A DNA stretch of 64,000 bases from M55B112 sp040880545. GTDB taxonomy: Bacteria > Bacteroidota > Bacteroidia > Bacteroidales > GCA-2748055. How positions within the stretch are numbered: the first letter of the stretch is position 1; every line of letters starts with the position of its first letter. Below are positions 1 through 9,872 of the stretch, piece after piece. A model generated the notes under the pieces. That model had not been told where the DNA came from. It worked only from the letters and a program-made list of their open reading frames with translations, and searched no databases. Made by a program: the position numbers and the translations under genes. The DNA is taken from positions 1 through 64,000 of the forward strand of contig JBBDIE010000180.1 in the NCBI GenBank assembly GCA_040880545.1. Direction: 5' to 3'.

Positions 1-1253
1 TCTCCATCCCCGTCGATCTGGGCAAACTTTTCAGGTATATCAGATACACTTCTTTGCCTGAATTTTGATTCTATGGATGACAGATAAGTCTCAAGGTCCT
101 CCCTGGACAGTGCTTTATCCCGTTGCAGGGTAAGCATGAAATCGTCTTCACTAATGGTCACCCCATCATCGTCTACCCATGCTCCTGCCCTGGTGTCCTG
201 TTCTTTGTCCAGGTAATCAGGTATCCCGTCATTATCACTGTCAAGTGGGCATCCAAGCGAATCTGTTACTACTCCATAAGGTGTACCCGGACAATGGTCT
301 ACCACATCCAACACAAAATCACCATCCTCATCATCGAAAAATACCGGGTCAAGTTTCATCTCGATAAACAGCAGGTCAACCGTTCTGATTTTCGGTTCTG
401 AAAAAAGATCAAGATGTAGTGTCAAATGGGTAAACAGAAATCCGTCGTTTGCCTTATTTCCCTGAATATAAGTTCCCTCAGCAGCCACGTTATCGATGTA
501 GTCTGTGAATGTGTAGTGGTATTCGGTTCCTAAACTTACAAATATGCGCTGACTAATCTCCCAGGTAATTCCGATTTCAAAGGGTATGCCGAAAGAACGG
601 GGATTGTACTGTCCCAGGCCGTAATTATTTCGCTCGTAGGAACGCATATCTGTCTCGTACATATAGTCTCGTACCAATGGCAGAGCCGTACCCTGTCCGG
701 TTTCCGGAATGCTCCGGATCGTGCCGTCGGGCCAATAATGATAAAGGAACCCATTGCTATCTTCCAGGTCTCCCTTGGTGTCGAAATTGATCTGCTCCAC
801 CCCAAAAGAAATGTAGGGTCTGAATTTCATTTCACTGGATAAAAAGTGACCAAAGGCATAACGGGCCGAAGCACCAATGTTAATAATACTGGAAGAAAAA
901 TTCAGATTCCTGGACAGATCTGTAACAGAACGTTGGCTTCCCCGCAGGGTGCCTGTCATGATGAAAAAGTTTGCAGCAAAATATTGCTTATTATCGATGT
1001 AGGATGTTACATTGAATCTTACTCCCGGGTCACCTGCAGCCGGGAGTCTGTAACCGCTGTTTACATCTCCGTAAAAATTGAGGGCTCCGTACCCCACAGA
1101 AATAACAGGTTTATATACAGGATTCTCAATTGTATCCACCCGCTGGAGCATTTCATCATAGTCAACAACCTCCTGTCCATAGGCAGTGCCTACTGTAGCT
1201 ATTCCCAGTGACAGTAAAATAATTCTATGTCGAAACTTACCGACAACACTCAT
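1..1253 (-). CDS. Outer-membrane beta-barrel protein with thrombospondin type 3 repeats (C-terminus cut by window edge)
   Basis: The frame is open without a stop from the ATG at 1253 to base 1, so 417 codons are visible and the C-terminus lies outside the window. The N-terminus is a signal peptide ending near TAYGQE. It is followed by barrel-like strands (for example KFRPYISFGVEQINFD). Residues about 304-350 form acidic calcium-binding TSP3 repeats (DDEDGDFVLDVVDHCPG, then DSDNDGIPDYLD). Such repeats usually link an outer-membrane barrel to a C-terminal periplasmic or OmpA-type domain, but that part is not visible. The start has a purine-rich stretch (GAAAGATCTCC) upstream and lies 14 bases after the stop of the SPOR gene, so the two probably form an operon. 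The exact role is unknown. Confidence 0.75.
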   Translation of the reverse strand, partial: MSVVGKFRHRIILLSLGIATVGTAYGQEVVDYDEMLQRVDTIENPVYKPVISVGYGALNFYGDVNSGYRLPAAGDPGVRFNVTSYIDNKQYFAANFFIMTGTLRGSQRSVTDLSRNLNFSSSIINIGASARYAFGHFLSSEMKFRPYISFGVEQINFDTKGDLEDSNGFLYHYWPDGTIRSIPETGQGTALPLVRDYMYETDMRSYERNNYGLGQYNPRSFGIPFEIGITWEISQRIFVSLGTEYHYTFTDYIDNVAAEGTYIQGNKANDGFLFTHLTLHLDLFSEPKIRTVDLLFIEMKLDPVFFDDEDGDFVLDVVDHCPGTPYGVVTDSLGCPLDSDNDGIPDYLDKEQDTRAGAWVDDDGVTISEDDFMLTLQRDKALSREDLETYLSSIESKFRQRSVSDIPEKFAQIDGDG

Positions 1254-1267
1254 AAGCAGGAGATCTT

Positions 1268-2620
1268 TCAGCGCAACGTAACTTCTGTTATTTGTACCCT
1301 TTTACCGTCTCTGTATGCTACTATAAAGGCTGTATCCACAGGTGTTTCTGCTATAATTTGCTCCTTTAAACGGACTGCCTCATCATAGCTTGATAACGGG
1401 CCCACTGTATACTTGTACCATCCGCCCTCGTTCTCCACCTTCACCTCCCGAAGCAAATCATAGTCGGCAAAATAGGTGGTTGCAAAATAGGGACGTCTGA
1501 CAGCAGCCACCTGCACACGAAAATACACCCCTGTTCCAGATTCCAGGGTCTCTATTTCAATGACCGATTTACCCGAACTCTTTTCGTAGCTGGATACCAG
1601 CTTGTTTACCCTGGTGGTAACCGACTGTTCCCTGGAAGTCTCTTTCGGTTTGGTATTTTGTGTCTGAACCCCGGAAAACTGTTTGGGGATCAAGCCTGTT
1701 TCCAGAAAATTCAGTTGTTCAGATGTATTCATCGCTGTCAGATTCACTTCTTCTTCTTTTACGGAAGTAATTCTGGTCTCTCCATCCTTTGTGAAGGTCA
1801 TGTTGCCATCAATATCCAATGGATCCTGAACTCGCTCAAGGATAGGTACAAGCCTGTATTTAACCATGAAAACAGAATATTCCGGAGGCTTCATCCATAC
1901 AAGCCTGGCCAGTGAAGCTGCCTGGGACACCACTGCCCCGCTTCCTTCAATTATTTCAAACGAATATCCCCCGGGTATCGTCTCCTCAAGCTTTAAAAAA
2001 TTCGTGCCTTCCGGCTTCTTTATAAGCAAGTTTATATGAATGATTCCGTTGGGTTCCACCACCGGTTTTTGCCTGACAACTGTGGCGTAAGATGTCTTTT
2101 TAGGTTCACCGTTCCCTGAAACCGTAACATCCGTAGTTTTTCCAATCCTGTCGAATTCACTGACATCAACGACCAGGTTCTGGTTAATATTGGGATTAGG
2201 TGTAATATGTACCCTGATAGGCTGCTCCAATTCCTTATATTTCCGTTCACCGTTTCGCACATAGGCAAAAGTACCCGCCAATTTAATTTCTCCGGAAAGT
2301 CTTTCATGGACATTGATGGAGTATTTCACTTCAATCTCATGTTCTGAAGGTAATTTCAACCATATGATCCGTACTCTTTGTTCGGTAAATGAGAAGTCGG
2401 CATTGGGAGAGTTTATATTCGTGGCCGTAAATCCGTTGGGTAAATCCTGTGAAAATCTTGAATAATCCTTCAAATCTCCTTTATTGAGTGTAAGTGTTAT
2501 CTCCATACTGTTCCCCGCAATAACCTGGCCAGGTGCTTCGAGCCTGAAACTGACCCCATCCTGCTGTCCCAACAGGGGAAAGGAGACAAGGCAAATCATG
2601 AATAAAACCTGTAATTTCAT
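1268..2620 (-). CDS. Secreted SPOR-domain protein
   Basis: This 450-residue protein has a signal peptide (MKLQVLFMICLVSFPLLGQQ), two Ig-like beta domains rich in EI-type strands (about 22-145 and 165-285), a polar linker, and a C-terminal SPOR-like domain (about 365-440, starting GVYFRVQVAA and containing GWYKYTVGPLSSYDEA). SPOR domains bind denuded glycan strands of peptidoglycan, so a periplasmic envelope role is likely. The N-terminal half resembles the repeated beta domains of BatD-like proteins only loosely. It sits directly upstream of the TSP3 outer-membrane protein in the same direction. Confidence 0.8.
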   Translation of the reverse strand: MKLQVLFMICLVSFPLLGQQDGVSFRLEAPGQVIAGNSMEITLTLNKGDLKDYSRFSQDLPNGFTATNINSPNADFSFTEQRVRIIWLKLPSEHEIEVKYSINVHERLSGEIKLAGTFAYVRNGERKYKELEQPIRVHITPNPNINQNLVVDVSEFDRIGKTTDVTVSGNGEPKKTSYATVVRQKPVVEPNGIIHINLLIKKPEGTNFLKLEETIPGGYSFEIIEGSGAVVSQAASLARLVWMKPPEYSVFMVKYRLVPILERVQDPLDIDGNMTFTKDGETRITSVKEEEVNLTAMNTSEQLNFLETGLIPKQFSGVQTQNTKPKETSREQSVTTRVNKLVSSYEKSSGKSVIEIETLESGTGVYFRVQVAAVRRPYFATTYFADYDLLREVKVENEGGWYKYTVGPLSSYDEAVRLKEQIIAETPVDTAFIVAYRDGKRVQITEVTLR

Positions 2621-2704
2621 AGCATTTCAGAATTTTCAATGCAATTTACGAAAAATTCAACCACCTCTTCGCGGAGTTACTAACAGGACAAGGCCATAGC
2701 CGGG

Positions 2705-3415
2705 TCAGAAATTCGGACTAAGCAGGTATCTGCTGTAAAAGTCATTGATAACATCCACAGCCTCCTGGGCAGTATCAACAACAGTAAAGAGTTTAGAGTC
2801 TTCAGGGCTTATATTTTTGTGTTCTTCCATCACCTTATCTTCGATCCAGTCAATCAGACCCTTCCAGAATTTAGTCCCCACAAGCACAATTGGAAATTTC
2901 CCGATCTTCCCTGTCTGAATCAGTGTGGCAGACTCAAAAAATTCGTCAAATGTCCCAAATCCGCCAGGAAGAACGATGAAACCCTGTGCATACTTCTGGA
3001 ACATTACTTTTCTGACAAAGAAATGTTTAAAAGTGATCAGTTTATCATTGTCGATATACGGGTTGGATCCCTGTTCAAAAGGAAGGTGGATATTCAATCC
3101 CACACTTTTGCCGTTTCCTTTCCGCGCACCCTTGTTTGCTGCCTCCATAATACCTGGGCCACCGCCAGTAATCACTCCGTAACCGTTTTGAGTCAGCCTG
3201 TAAGCTATATCCTCAGCCAATAGGTAATACTCATTCTCCTCTTTGGTCCTTGCCGAGCCGAATATGGAAACACAGGGGCCTATGGAACTCAACTTTTCAA
3301 ATCCTTCCACAAACTCTGCCATGATCTTGAATATCTGCCAGCTGTCTGAGGCCTTTATCTCGTTCCAGTTCTTTTCACTAAAGGCCTTTTTTATTTTCTC
3401 TTCACTTGAATTCAT
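2705..3415 (-). CDS. TIGR00730/LOG family protein (nucleoside 5'-monophosphate phosphoribohydrolase-like)
   Basis: The 236-residue protein carries both hallmark motifs of the lysine-decarboxylase-like LOG family: GGGPGIMEAANKGA near residue 85 and PGGFGTFDE near residue 155. LOG enzymes hydrolyse N6-modified AMP (cytokinin ribotides) or other nucleoside monophosphates to base plus ribose 5-phosphate in the cytosol. Family members of this long type carry an N-terminal helical segment, seen here as NWNEIKASDSWQIFKIM. The ATG at 3415 (MNSSEEK) is preferred over an in-frame TTG at 3448, which would add a poly-lysine stretch encoded by a T-run. Substrate is not determined by sequence. Confidence 0.88.
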   Translation of the reverse strand: MNSSEEKIKKAFSEKNWNEIKASDSWQIFKIMAEFVEGFEKLSSIGPCVSIFGSARTKEENEYYLLAEDIAYRLTQNGYGVITGGGPGIMEAANKGARKGNGKSVGLNIHLPFEQGSNPYIDNDKLITFKHFFVRKVMFQKYAQGFIVLPGGFGTFDEFFESATLIQTGKIGKFPIVLVGTKFWKGLIDWIEDKVMEEHKNISPEDSKLFTVVDTAQEAVDVINDFYSRYLLSPNF

Positions 3416-3449
3416 TAATTTTATCGTTTTTTTTTTATGGTACAGCAAT

Positions 3450-3467
3450 ATAGCAATTCTTTGCTAT
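3450..3467. repeat. Perfect 7-bp stem hairpin upstream of the LOG gene
   Basis: ATAGCAA-TTCT-TTGCTAT is a perfect inverted repeat 35 bases upstream of the LOG-family start at 3415. The rest of the 3416-3681 intergenic region shows no convincing ORF or RNA. A role in the 5' leader of the LOG gene is possible but unproven. Confidence 0.4.
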
Positions 3468-3681
3468 GGCTACAACAGCCTCAGAATGTTGTTCGAATCA
3501 TAATTTTTAATCCCTCAGCGAATTAAGTATCAGTAGGCCACCCAAGGTAGGTTAAGTGATGTAATTGAGATTTTCTCCCATCTATTGGATTCCATCCTCC
3601 CACTTTTACCTTCCTGGTTCCCTCATTACCTGGTCTTTTCTGGTATGGCCTCAATATGTATTCTGAAACAGGTGAACCGCG

Positions 3682-6522
3682 TTACAAATCAATTTTTACA
3701 GCAAATTCAGTACGCAGGCACTGACCCGTGTAGCTGTTATTAACCATTGCTACCTTCTCCGGAGTTCCTGCTGCTATGATCTCTCCTCCGCCTGTTCCCC
3801 CTTCCCTGCCCAGATCGATGATATGGTCCGCCACTTTGATGACATCCATGTTATGCTCGATCATGATCACCGTATTACCTTTTTCGATCAGACGTGCAAC
3901 CACATCCAGCAACACCCGCACATCTTCAAAATGCAGACCGGTTGTTGGCTCATCCAGAATATAGAGGGTTTTTCCGGTATCCTTTCTGGATAACTCCGAT
4001 GAAAGTTTCACACGTTGTGATTCACCACCTGAAAGTGTTGTTGAGGGTTGTCCCAGCCTGATATATCCCAGGCCCACATCTTTCATGGTTTTGAGCTTCC
4101 GTTTAATGTTGGGTATGTTTTCGAAAAACTCCAGCGACTGATTGATAGTCATCCTGAGCACATCATTGATATTTTTTCCCTTGTATTCAACTTCCAGGGT
4201 CTCCCTGTTGTACCGTTTACCCCGGCATGTCTTGCACTGCACGTAAACATCCGGTAAAAAATTCATCTCAATGGTTTGCACACCGGCACCACCACAAGTC
4301 TCGCATCTGCCGCCTGCAACATTAAAGGAGAACCTTCCCGCTTTAAAACCCCTGATCTTTGCATCCGGTGTCAACTCAAATAATTTCCTGATGTCGCCAA
4401 ACACATTTGTATAGGTTGCAGGATTCGAACGCGGGGTACGTCCCAGGGGAGACTGGTCTACCTCGATGACCTTATCAATATGTTCTAATCCTTCCAGCGA
4501 CACGTACTCCAATGGTGCTGTTTGTGCCCTGTGCAGCTTACTGCTCAGGATCGGGTGAAGGGTATCATTCACCAGTGTGGACTTTCCACTACCGCTCACA
4601 CCAGTAACACAGATAAACATTCCCAGTGGAAACACAGCATCCACATTTTTGAGATTGTTGCCTGAAGCGCCCTTCAAAACCAGGTTTTTACCATTGCTCG
4701 CCCTCCTTTTTTCCGGTACACTGATTTCCCGGGTGGCATTCAGATAGGCCGCTGTCAGCGAATCCGTCTTTCTGATCTCCACTGGCGTGCCATCTGCCAC
4801 CAGGTGTCCTCCGTGCCTTCCGGCTCCCGGACCCAGGTCTAGAATATGATCCGCTGCAAGCATCATCTCCTTATCATGCTCCACAACGATCACCGAGTTC
4901 CCCTGGTCCCGCAACTTTTTCAGCGATTCGATCAGCTTCATGTTATCCCGCTGATGCAAGCCGATGCTCGGTTCATCAAGAATATACAGCACATTAACCA
5001 GCCGTGATCCAATCTGGGTGGCCAGTCTGATCCGCTGACTCTCACCCCCTGATAGGCTCCGTGATGTTCTGTTCAGAGAAAGGTATCCCAGTCCCACATC
5101 CTTCAGAAAACTGAGCCGCGACCTGATCTCTTTCAAAACCTCACGCGCTATCTCATTCTGACGATAGGAAAGCCGCTCTTCTAATCCGTCAAACCAGTTA
5201 TACAAATCATCAATATCCATGGAGGCCAGTTCCGAAATATTCTTCTGGTCAATCCTGAAATGCAGCATCTCAGACCGAAGTCTGTGGCCATGACACTCCG
5301 GACAGGTCACCTTCCGTATGAACTGTTTTACCTGCCTTTTGCTCCGCCCCGACGATCCCTCGTTTAACTGATGGTTTACAAACTGGATCACTCCATCAAA
5401 ACTCAAAAAATAGTTGGATGAGGTTCCCAGTGGAGTATTTTCAAGTTTCAGAGGCTCTTCCGAACCGAACAGGATGACCTGTATGGCCTCATCCGGTATC
5501 TCACTTACAGCCGTGTCCAAATCGAATTTATACTTTCTTCCAATGGCTTCAAGCTGCCAGAAAATGAGTGCGTTCCGGTATTTTCCAACCGGCTCCAACG
5601 CTCCCTGACGAATGGTCTTATTCCGGTCGGGAATGATCTTGTTGATGTCCACATCGTTGATACTCCCCAGCCCGTTGCATTTCTGACATGCTCCGTGGGG
5701 CGAATTAAAGGAAAAGCTATGGGGCGCTGGTTCATTATAGGAAATTCCACTGGTGGGACACATGAGCATACTGGAAAAAAAACGGGGTTCATGGGAATCC
5801 TTCTCCATGATCATGGAAACACCCTTTCCTTCGCGCATGGCTATATTGACCGATTCTTTTAACCGTTTGTCATCCTCCTCCCGCACCTGAATCCGGTCTA
5901 TGACAAGCTCAATGTCGTGCATTTTATAACGATCCGTACGCATACCCGCAACAAGTTCCCTGATTTCACCATCGATCCTTACATGCAGATATCCCTTTTT
6001 ACGGATCTGCTCAAATAGTTCCCTGTAGAGCCCCTTCCGGCCTTTAACTACCGGTGCCAGCACATATATCTTCTTCCCTGCAAAAATTTCCCTGATAAGG
6101 GAGAGTATTTCATCCTGGGTGTATTTAACCATCTTCTCACCAGTCACATAGGAATAGGCATCCGATGCCCTGGCATAGAGTAACCGCAGAAAATCGTACA
6201 CCTCGGTGATCGTCCCCACGGTAGAGCGGGGATTCTTGTTGGTTGTCTTCTGCTCGATTGAAATTACCGGACTTAACCCTGTGATCCGGTCAACATCAGG
6301 TCTTTCCAGGTTCCCCAGAAACTGACGAGCATAGGCACTCATGGTCTCTACATACCTGCGCTGACCCTCGGCATAAATCGTGTCGAATGCCAGGGATGAC
6401 TTCCCGCTACCACTTAAACCTGTTACTACAGTAAGCTGGTTCCTGGGAATGGATACATCTATATTCTTCAGGTTATGTTCCCTGGCTCCGTAAACCTGTA
6501 TATAATTTTTTCTTTCCGACAT
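3682..6522 (-). CDS. uvrA: Excinuclease ABC subunit A (UvrA)
   Basis: UvrA is the damage-recognition ATPase of nucleotide excision repair and works with UvrB and UvrC. The 946-residue protein has two ABC ATPase modules: Walker A GLSGSGKSS near residue 35 and GVSGSGKST near 640, with signatures LSGGESQRIRLA and LSGGESQRVKL. The second zinc module is intact (CETCGGAG then CKTCRGKRYN). In the first module the opening CPxC is CPTS, so one zinc cysteine is missing there, while CQKC is kept. ATG at 6522 (MSERKNYIQVYGAREHNLKN) fits family starts. An in-frame GTG at 6546 would add eight residues. Confidence 0.97.
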   Translation of the reverse strand: MSERKNYIQVYGAREHNLKNIDVSIPRNQLTVVTGLSGSGKSSLAFDTIYAEGQRRYVETMSAYARQFLGNLERPDVDRITGLSPVISIEQKTTNKNPRSTVGTITEVYDFLRLLYARASDAYSYVTGEKMVKYTQDEILSLIREIFAGKKIYVLAPVVKGRKGLYRELFEQIRKKGYLHVRIDGEIRELVAGMRTDRYKMHDIELVIDRIQVREEDDKRLKESVNIAMREGKGVSMIMEKDSHEPRFFSSMLMCPTSGISYNEPAPHSFSFNSPHGACQKCNGLGSINDVDINKIIPDRNKTIRQGALEPVGKYRNALIFWQLEAIGRKYKFDLDTAVSEIPDEAIQVILFGSEEPLKLENTPLGTSSNYFLSFDGVIQFVNHQLNEGSSGRSKRQVKQFIRKVTCPECHGHRLRSEMLHFRIDQKNISELASMDIDDLYNWFDGLEERLSYRQNEIAREVLKEIRSRLSFLKDVGLGYLSLNRTSRSLSGGESQRIRLATQIGSRLVNVLYILDEPSIGLHQRDNMKLIESLKKLRDQGNSVIVVEHDKEMMLAADHILDLGPGAGRHGGHLVADGTPVEIRKTDSLTAAYLNATREISVPEKRRASNGKNLVLKGASGNNLKNVDAVFPLGMFICVTGVSGSGKSTLVNDTLHPILSSKLHRAQTAPLEYVSLEGLEHIDKVIEVDQSPLGRTPRSNPATYTNVFGDIRKLFELTPDAKIRGFKAGRFSFNVAGGRCETCGGAGVQTIEMNFLPDVYVQCKTCRGKRYNRETLEVEYKGKNINDVLRMTINQSLEFFENIPNIKRKLKTMKDVGLGYIRLGQPSTTLSGGESQRVKLSSELSRKDTGKTLYILDEPTTGLHFEDVRVLLDVVARLIEKGNTVIMIEHNMDVIKVADHIIDLGREGGTGGGEIIAAGTPEKVAMVNNSYTGQCLRTEFAVKIDL

Positions 6523-6571
6523 GAATTCAATGATCGTGCAGCCCACAAATTAACATAATTTCTCCTGGTCT

Positions 6572-7540
6572 TTACTTTTGCATCTCCCTTGCATTTTCTT
6601 CCGGTATCATGATTTCATAAGCCTTCCCGCTGCTATTGGTTAAATTATTTTCCCGCAGCCATGGATTAAAAAATTTCAGTAGCTTATAATTTGTCTGATG
6701 CTCCTTAGCGAAATCTGCAAAATCGTCTACCGGTGCATTTATGGTTACAACTCTGTAAGGCACCGGATGGTAAACATCCCTGTTTGAGATATGAAACCCG
6801 TACGCTGCAGGATCCTCAAGGATCAGCTTGAATGCCAATACCCTGAACAGGTATCGTGCCGTCTCATCATTCAGTAACAGATCATAATAACGCTCCTCTT
6901 TCTGACGGGTAATCTGACGATCCATTCCCCTTCTGCCAGCATTATAGGAGGCGGCCGACATGGTCCAGTTCTTATATTTTTCAAAGGACTCCTTCAGATA
7001 TTTACAGGCAACAACTGTTGACTTTTCAAGATGGTATCGCTCATCAACCTCACTGTTAATTTCAAGCCCGTATTCGATCCCTGTCCCTTTCCTGATCTGC
7101 CAGAATCCAACCGCACCAGCAGGAGAAACTGCATTTGACAGGTTACTCTCCGCGATAACCAGGTATTTGAAATCATCGGGCACACCCTGCTCCTTCAGTA
7201 TCGGTTCGATCAGTGGAAAATACCGGTTCGACAGCTTTATCATGAGGATCGTCTGCGAATGAAAAAAAGTATTGGACAGCAACTCCCTGTCGAGCGATTC
7301 CTTCACATCAAAAAATTCCAGTGGAACCTTCTCCCCTGCAAAATCAAGCTTTTCGGGTACCTCGAACGGGAAAATGCCATAATACGTTTTATCCACAGGC
7401 TCTACCGGTTCAGGATCAGTTGTTCCCCCGAAACTGATCTTTCCAATGGTAAATACGCCAATTACCGATAAGATTATGATGGTCAGGGGGATGATCCATC
7501 TCCTTCCGCTCATAATTCTCCTGGATTTATCTGCTTTCAT
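6572..7540 (-). CDS. Lytic murein transglycosylase, MltD/SLT type
   Basis: This 322-residue envelope enzyme would cleave peptidoglycan glycan strands to 1,6-anhydro products. It has an N-terminal membrane helix or uncleaved signal (about 14-33), then an SLT domain with catalytic Glu131 in the segment AESNLSNAVSPAGAVGFWQI, and the typical ASYNAGRRG motif. The last 55 residues (FADFAKEHQTNYKLLKFFNPWL) look like a single divergent LysM-type module. The start ATG at 7540 follows a TAnnTTTG -7 box. It lies 50 nt upstream of uvrA on the same strand and could be co-transcribed with it. Confidence 0.9.
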   Translation of the reverse strand: MKADKSRRIMSGRRWIIPLTIIILSVIGVFTIGKISFGGTTDPEPVEPVDKTYYGIFPFEVPEKLDFAGEKVPLEFFDVKESLDRELLSNTFFHSQTILMIKLSNRYFPLIEPILKEQGVPDDFKYLVIAESNLSNAVSPAGAVGFWQIRKGTGIEYGLEINSEVDERYHLEKSTVVACKYLKESFEKYKNWTMSAASYNAGRRGMDRQITRQKEERYYDLLLNDETARYLFRVLAFKLILEDPAAYGFHISNRDVYHPVPYRVVTINAPVDDFADFAKEHQTNYKLLKFFNPWLRENNLTNSSGKAYEIMIPEENAREMQK

Positions 7541-7558
7541 AAATACTGGTTTCGTTCA

Positions 7559-7577
7559 GATGCAAAAGTAGTGCATC
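7559..7577 (-). promoter_or_regulatory. Predicted promoter -7 box of the transglycosylase gene inside an inverted repeat
   Basis: On the minus strand TACTTTTG (7570 to 7563) matches the Bacteroidota -7 consensus TAnnTTTG, about 23 nt upstream of the ATG at 7540. It is bracketed by the inverted repeat GATGCA/TGCATC, which could be a binding site for a regulator. No clear -33 element was recognised. Confidence 0.45.
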
Positions 7578-7663
7578 ATTTCATTGATACAAAGGAATAA
7601 CAACCGATTGCCACCGAAGTTGCGGATCGGGCTGAAAAAGATGCCCCGTAAAGTTATAAATAA

Positions 7664-9085
7664 TCAGAATGAATAATTCACCCCTGTATAGAGGCCGAAT
7701 GTAAAAGGCCTGGTTACAGGAAGGTAATCATTGTTTACGGAATTGAGGTAATATCTGAAACGTGGTTCAAAGGTAAGGCTTAATCGCGTAAACAGGTCGT
7801 ATTCAAAACCTACGCCGGCGTTTCCCGAATAATTGATGCTGCGTATATCCTCTGCCTCTCCGATTTTCATGCTTCCCGCCCCTGTAATTGCCGAAACAGA
7901 ATTGTTCACCAGCAGGTTGGCACTCAGTCCGCCGTTCAATTGTACCACCAACGACCTGTCGATAATCTTATATTTAAGGATGAACGGAACCTCGAGATAG
8001 TCAAAAGTCTGGGTAAAACCTTCAACGATATTGTCGTCTATGGTCATCACATCCGGTTGCAGCATGTGGTAATCTGTCAGCGAACCCTCATCGCTGTAAT
8101 TATTTACAAAATTGTCCGTCCCTGTGGATACTATTTTTCCCATGGAGTTAGACACACTGACAATCTGATTGGAACCGTCGGCACTGAATTCCATCCGATT
8201 CGGATACCAAGTATTCCGAAAATTACTGTAATCACCAATATTCACCCCCATCCTGGTATAAAACAGGCCGGTTTCAACGGTGAGCCGGCCCGACTGGCTG
8301 TAACTGACCTGTACCCCGCCAGCATAAGTCATTCTTGCCGATTCTGAACTGTTTACGGCTGCATTTTTTGTGACGTCAGATGAGGCAGCATCACGATAAC
8401 TATACAACGGCGAGAGCGTGGCTCCAACTTGCCAGCTTCCCGAATTCTCATCATTTCCCGGATGGACATCTGCAATAGTTGCAGGATGCAAAATTCTGAG
8501 TAAACTGTCTTCGTTCACTTGAAATTCAGCAGCTTGCCTGCTTTTTTCCAGTCTGATCTCACCCCCTTCTGTTACATCTTCATCTGCCAACATCAGACGG
8601 GAAGGCTCCTCCCCTGTTTCCGAAAGGTTAGATTTATCCTCCCTTGTCATCTCCTGTAATGCAATAATGATCTTTTCCTCAAACCGGGTTTTCCGCTGAC
8701 CCGCATCACGGGCAACATGCGCTTCTGTTTCCTGCTTCTGCTGTATCCCGGTAACCATCTCCCGCTCCCCCGATAACTTTTTCCTTTCACTTTCAAGGTC
8801 AGGCAAATCCTGCCTCTCTGCAGAATCAGCCGGGACCAACGGAACTGTTTCCGGGCCTTTCCCTGCATATTCTGTCGACTGGTCACTTACCAGGAGAGTA
8901 ATACCAACTGTAATTGCCAGTGCAAGACCGGCAGCAGCGGCCAGAATAATAAGCAGCCTTCGGCGTGAATCACCCCTGCCAATCTTAGAAGCGACCCCTT
9001 CCCATACCGATTCGGGTGGTTCAGGATTAAATCCTGCCATCTTCCCGGCCAGGCCGCCACGTTTTATTTCTTTATCGTTCCTCAT
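7664..9085 (-). CDS. Membrane-anchored protein with C-terminal outer-membrane-type beta-barrel domain, partner of the adjacent sigma factor
   Basis: The 473-residue protein starts with a short cytosolic segment (residues 1-42, including PEPPESVWEGVASKIG), then one transmembrane helix (43-66), a long polar linker (70-225) and a C-terminal domain of antiparallel strands like outer-membrane barrel proteins (SWQVGATLSPLYSY to the terminal GLYTGVNYSF). It overlaps the sigma factor gene by 4 nt (ATGA), so translation is coupled. By position and topology it may act as an anti-sigma-like sensor, but no zinc-binding anti-sigma motif is visible. A barrel domain tethered by an inner-membrane helix is topologically odd. 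Confidence 0.7.
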   Translation of the reverse strand: MRNDKEIKRGGLAGKMAGFNPEPPESVWEGVASKIGRGDSRRRLLIILAAAAGLALAITVGITLLVSDQSTEYAGKGPETVPLVPADSAERQDLPDLESERKKLSGEREMVTGIQQKQETEAHVARDAGQRKTRFEEKIIIALQEMTREDKSNLSETGEEPSRLMLADEDVTEGGEIRLEKSRQAAEFQVNEDSLLRILHPATIADVHPGNDENSGSWQVGATLSPLYSYRDAASSDVTKNAAVNSSESARMTYAGGVQVSYSQSGRLTVETGLFYTRMGVNIGDYSNFRNTWYPNRMEFSADGSNQIVSVSNSMGKIVSTGTDNFVNNYSDEGSLTDYHMLQPDVMTIDDNIVEGFTQTFDYLEVPFILKYKIIDRSLVVQLNGGLSANLLVNNSVSAITGAGSMKIGEAEDIRSINYSGNAGVGFEYDLFTRLSLTFEPRFRYYLNSVNNDYLPVTRPFTFGLYTGVNYSF

Positions 9086-9630
9086 CTGAACTTGCTGCTT
9101 CCATATATCTTTTTAACTTTCTCCTGTAAAATGGCCCGCGCCCTTGAAAGATTCGATTTGGAGGTGCCTTCCGTAATATTCAACATCTCCCCTATCTCTT
9201 TATGATTATATCCTTCAATGGCATAGAGGTTGAAAACCATCCGGTATTTCGGAGTCAGCTCCCGGATCAGATCCACCAACGCCTCTGCCTGCAGTGCATC
9301 AAGAACATCGTCCGTTACCAATTCATTTTGCAAAAGAGGCGCTTCATCAATCCTCTGCATCACCACCCTGCTCCTGTATTTCTCCAGTGCAGTATTGATC
9401 ATCACCCTCCGGATCCAGCCCGGAAAAGCCTTCGCATCCCTGACCTGGCCCATCTTTTTAAAGACCTTTACAAATCCATCCTGCAGAATATCATGTGCAT
9501 CCTCTTCCGACGAGGAATACTGTAAACACAACCCGTACATGGCAGCGCTGAACTGTCTGTACAGTCTTTCCTGACTGCCAGGATCTCCTTTTCTGCAGCC
9601 TTCAATCAGTATTTCCAGTTTTTCTGTCAA
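9082..9630 (-). CDS. ECF-type RNA polymerase sigma factor
   Basis: The 182-residue protein contains sigma region 2 (residues about 20-90, with SSSEEDAHDILQDGFVKVFK and FPGWIRRVMINTALEKYR) and region 4 (about 125-175, with YAIEGYNHKEIGEMLNITEGTSKSNLSRAR). It would direct RNA polymerase to a small regulon, probably including its own operon. The only start that keeps region 2 complete is a TTG at 9630, because an in-frame TAG lies 21 nt upstream. The downstream barrel protein overlaps it by 4 nt. Confidence 0.9.
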   Translation of the reverse strand: MTEKLEILIEGCRKGDPGSQERLYRQFSAAMYGLCLQYSSSEEDAHDILQDGFVKVFKKMGQVRDAKAFPGWIRRVMINTALEKYRSRVVMQRIDEAPLLQNELVTDDVLDALQAEALVDLIRELTPKYRMVFNLYAIEGYNHKEIGEMLNITEGTSKSNLSRARAILQEKVKKIYGSSKFR

Positions 9631-9872
9631 CCAGTATTTTCCTGTTTGCTAAGTTAGTGTAATTCACAGAGACCTATCAAAAATTATGCCTCCCTGAAAT
9701 AACTCCAACCCCGACAGATAGCTGCAAACTGGCAGGAATAATCACCCGGTTTTTTTCACTTATCTGCTCATTTGAGTCAAGATGCATCCTTATAAAAAAG
9801 GGTTGCGTTGATGGTACACGCAACCAATATGCGTTGGGAATCATCCTGTTTTCAGATCAACGATACAATGTT

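Noticed and set aside
846..1211. Plus-strand ORF of 121 codons over the TSP3-protein gene
   Set aside because: It is antisense to a continuous minus-strand frame with a signal peptide and recognisable TSP3 repeats, and its translation has no coherent features.
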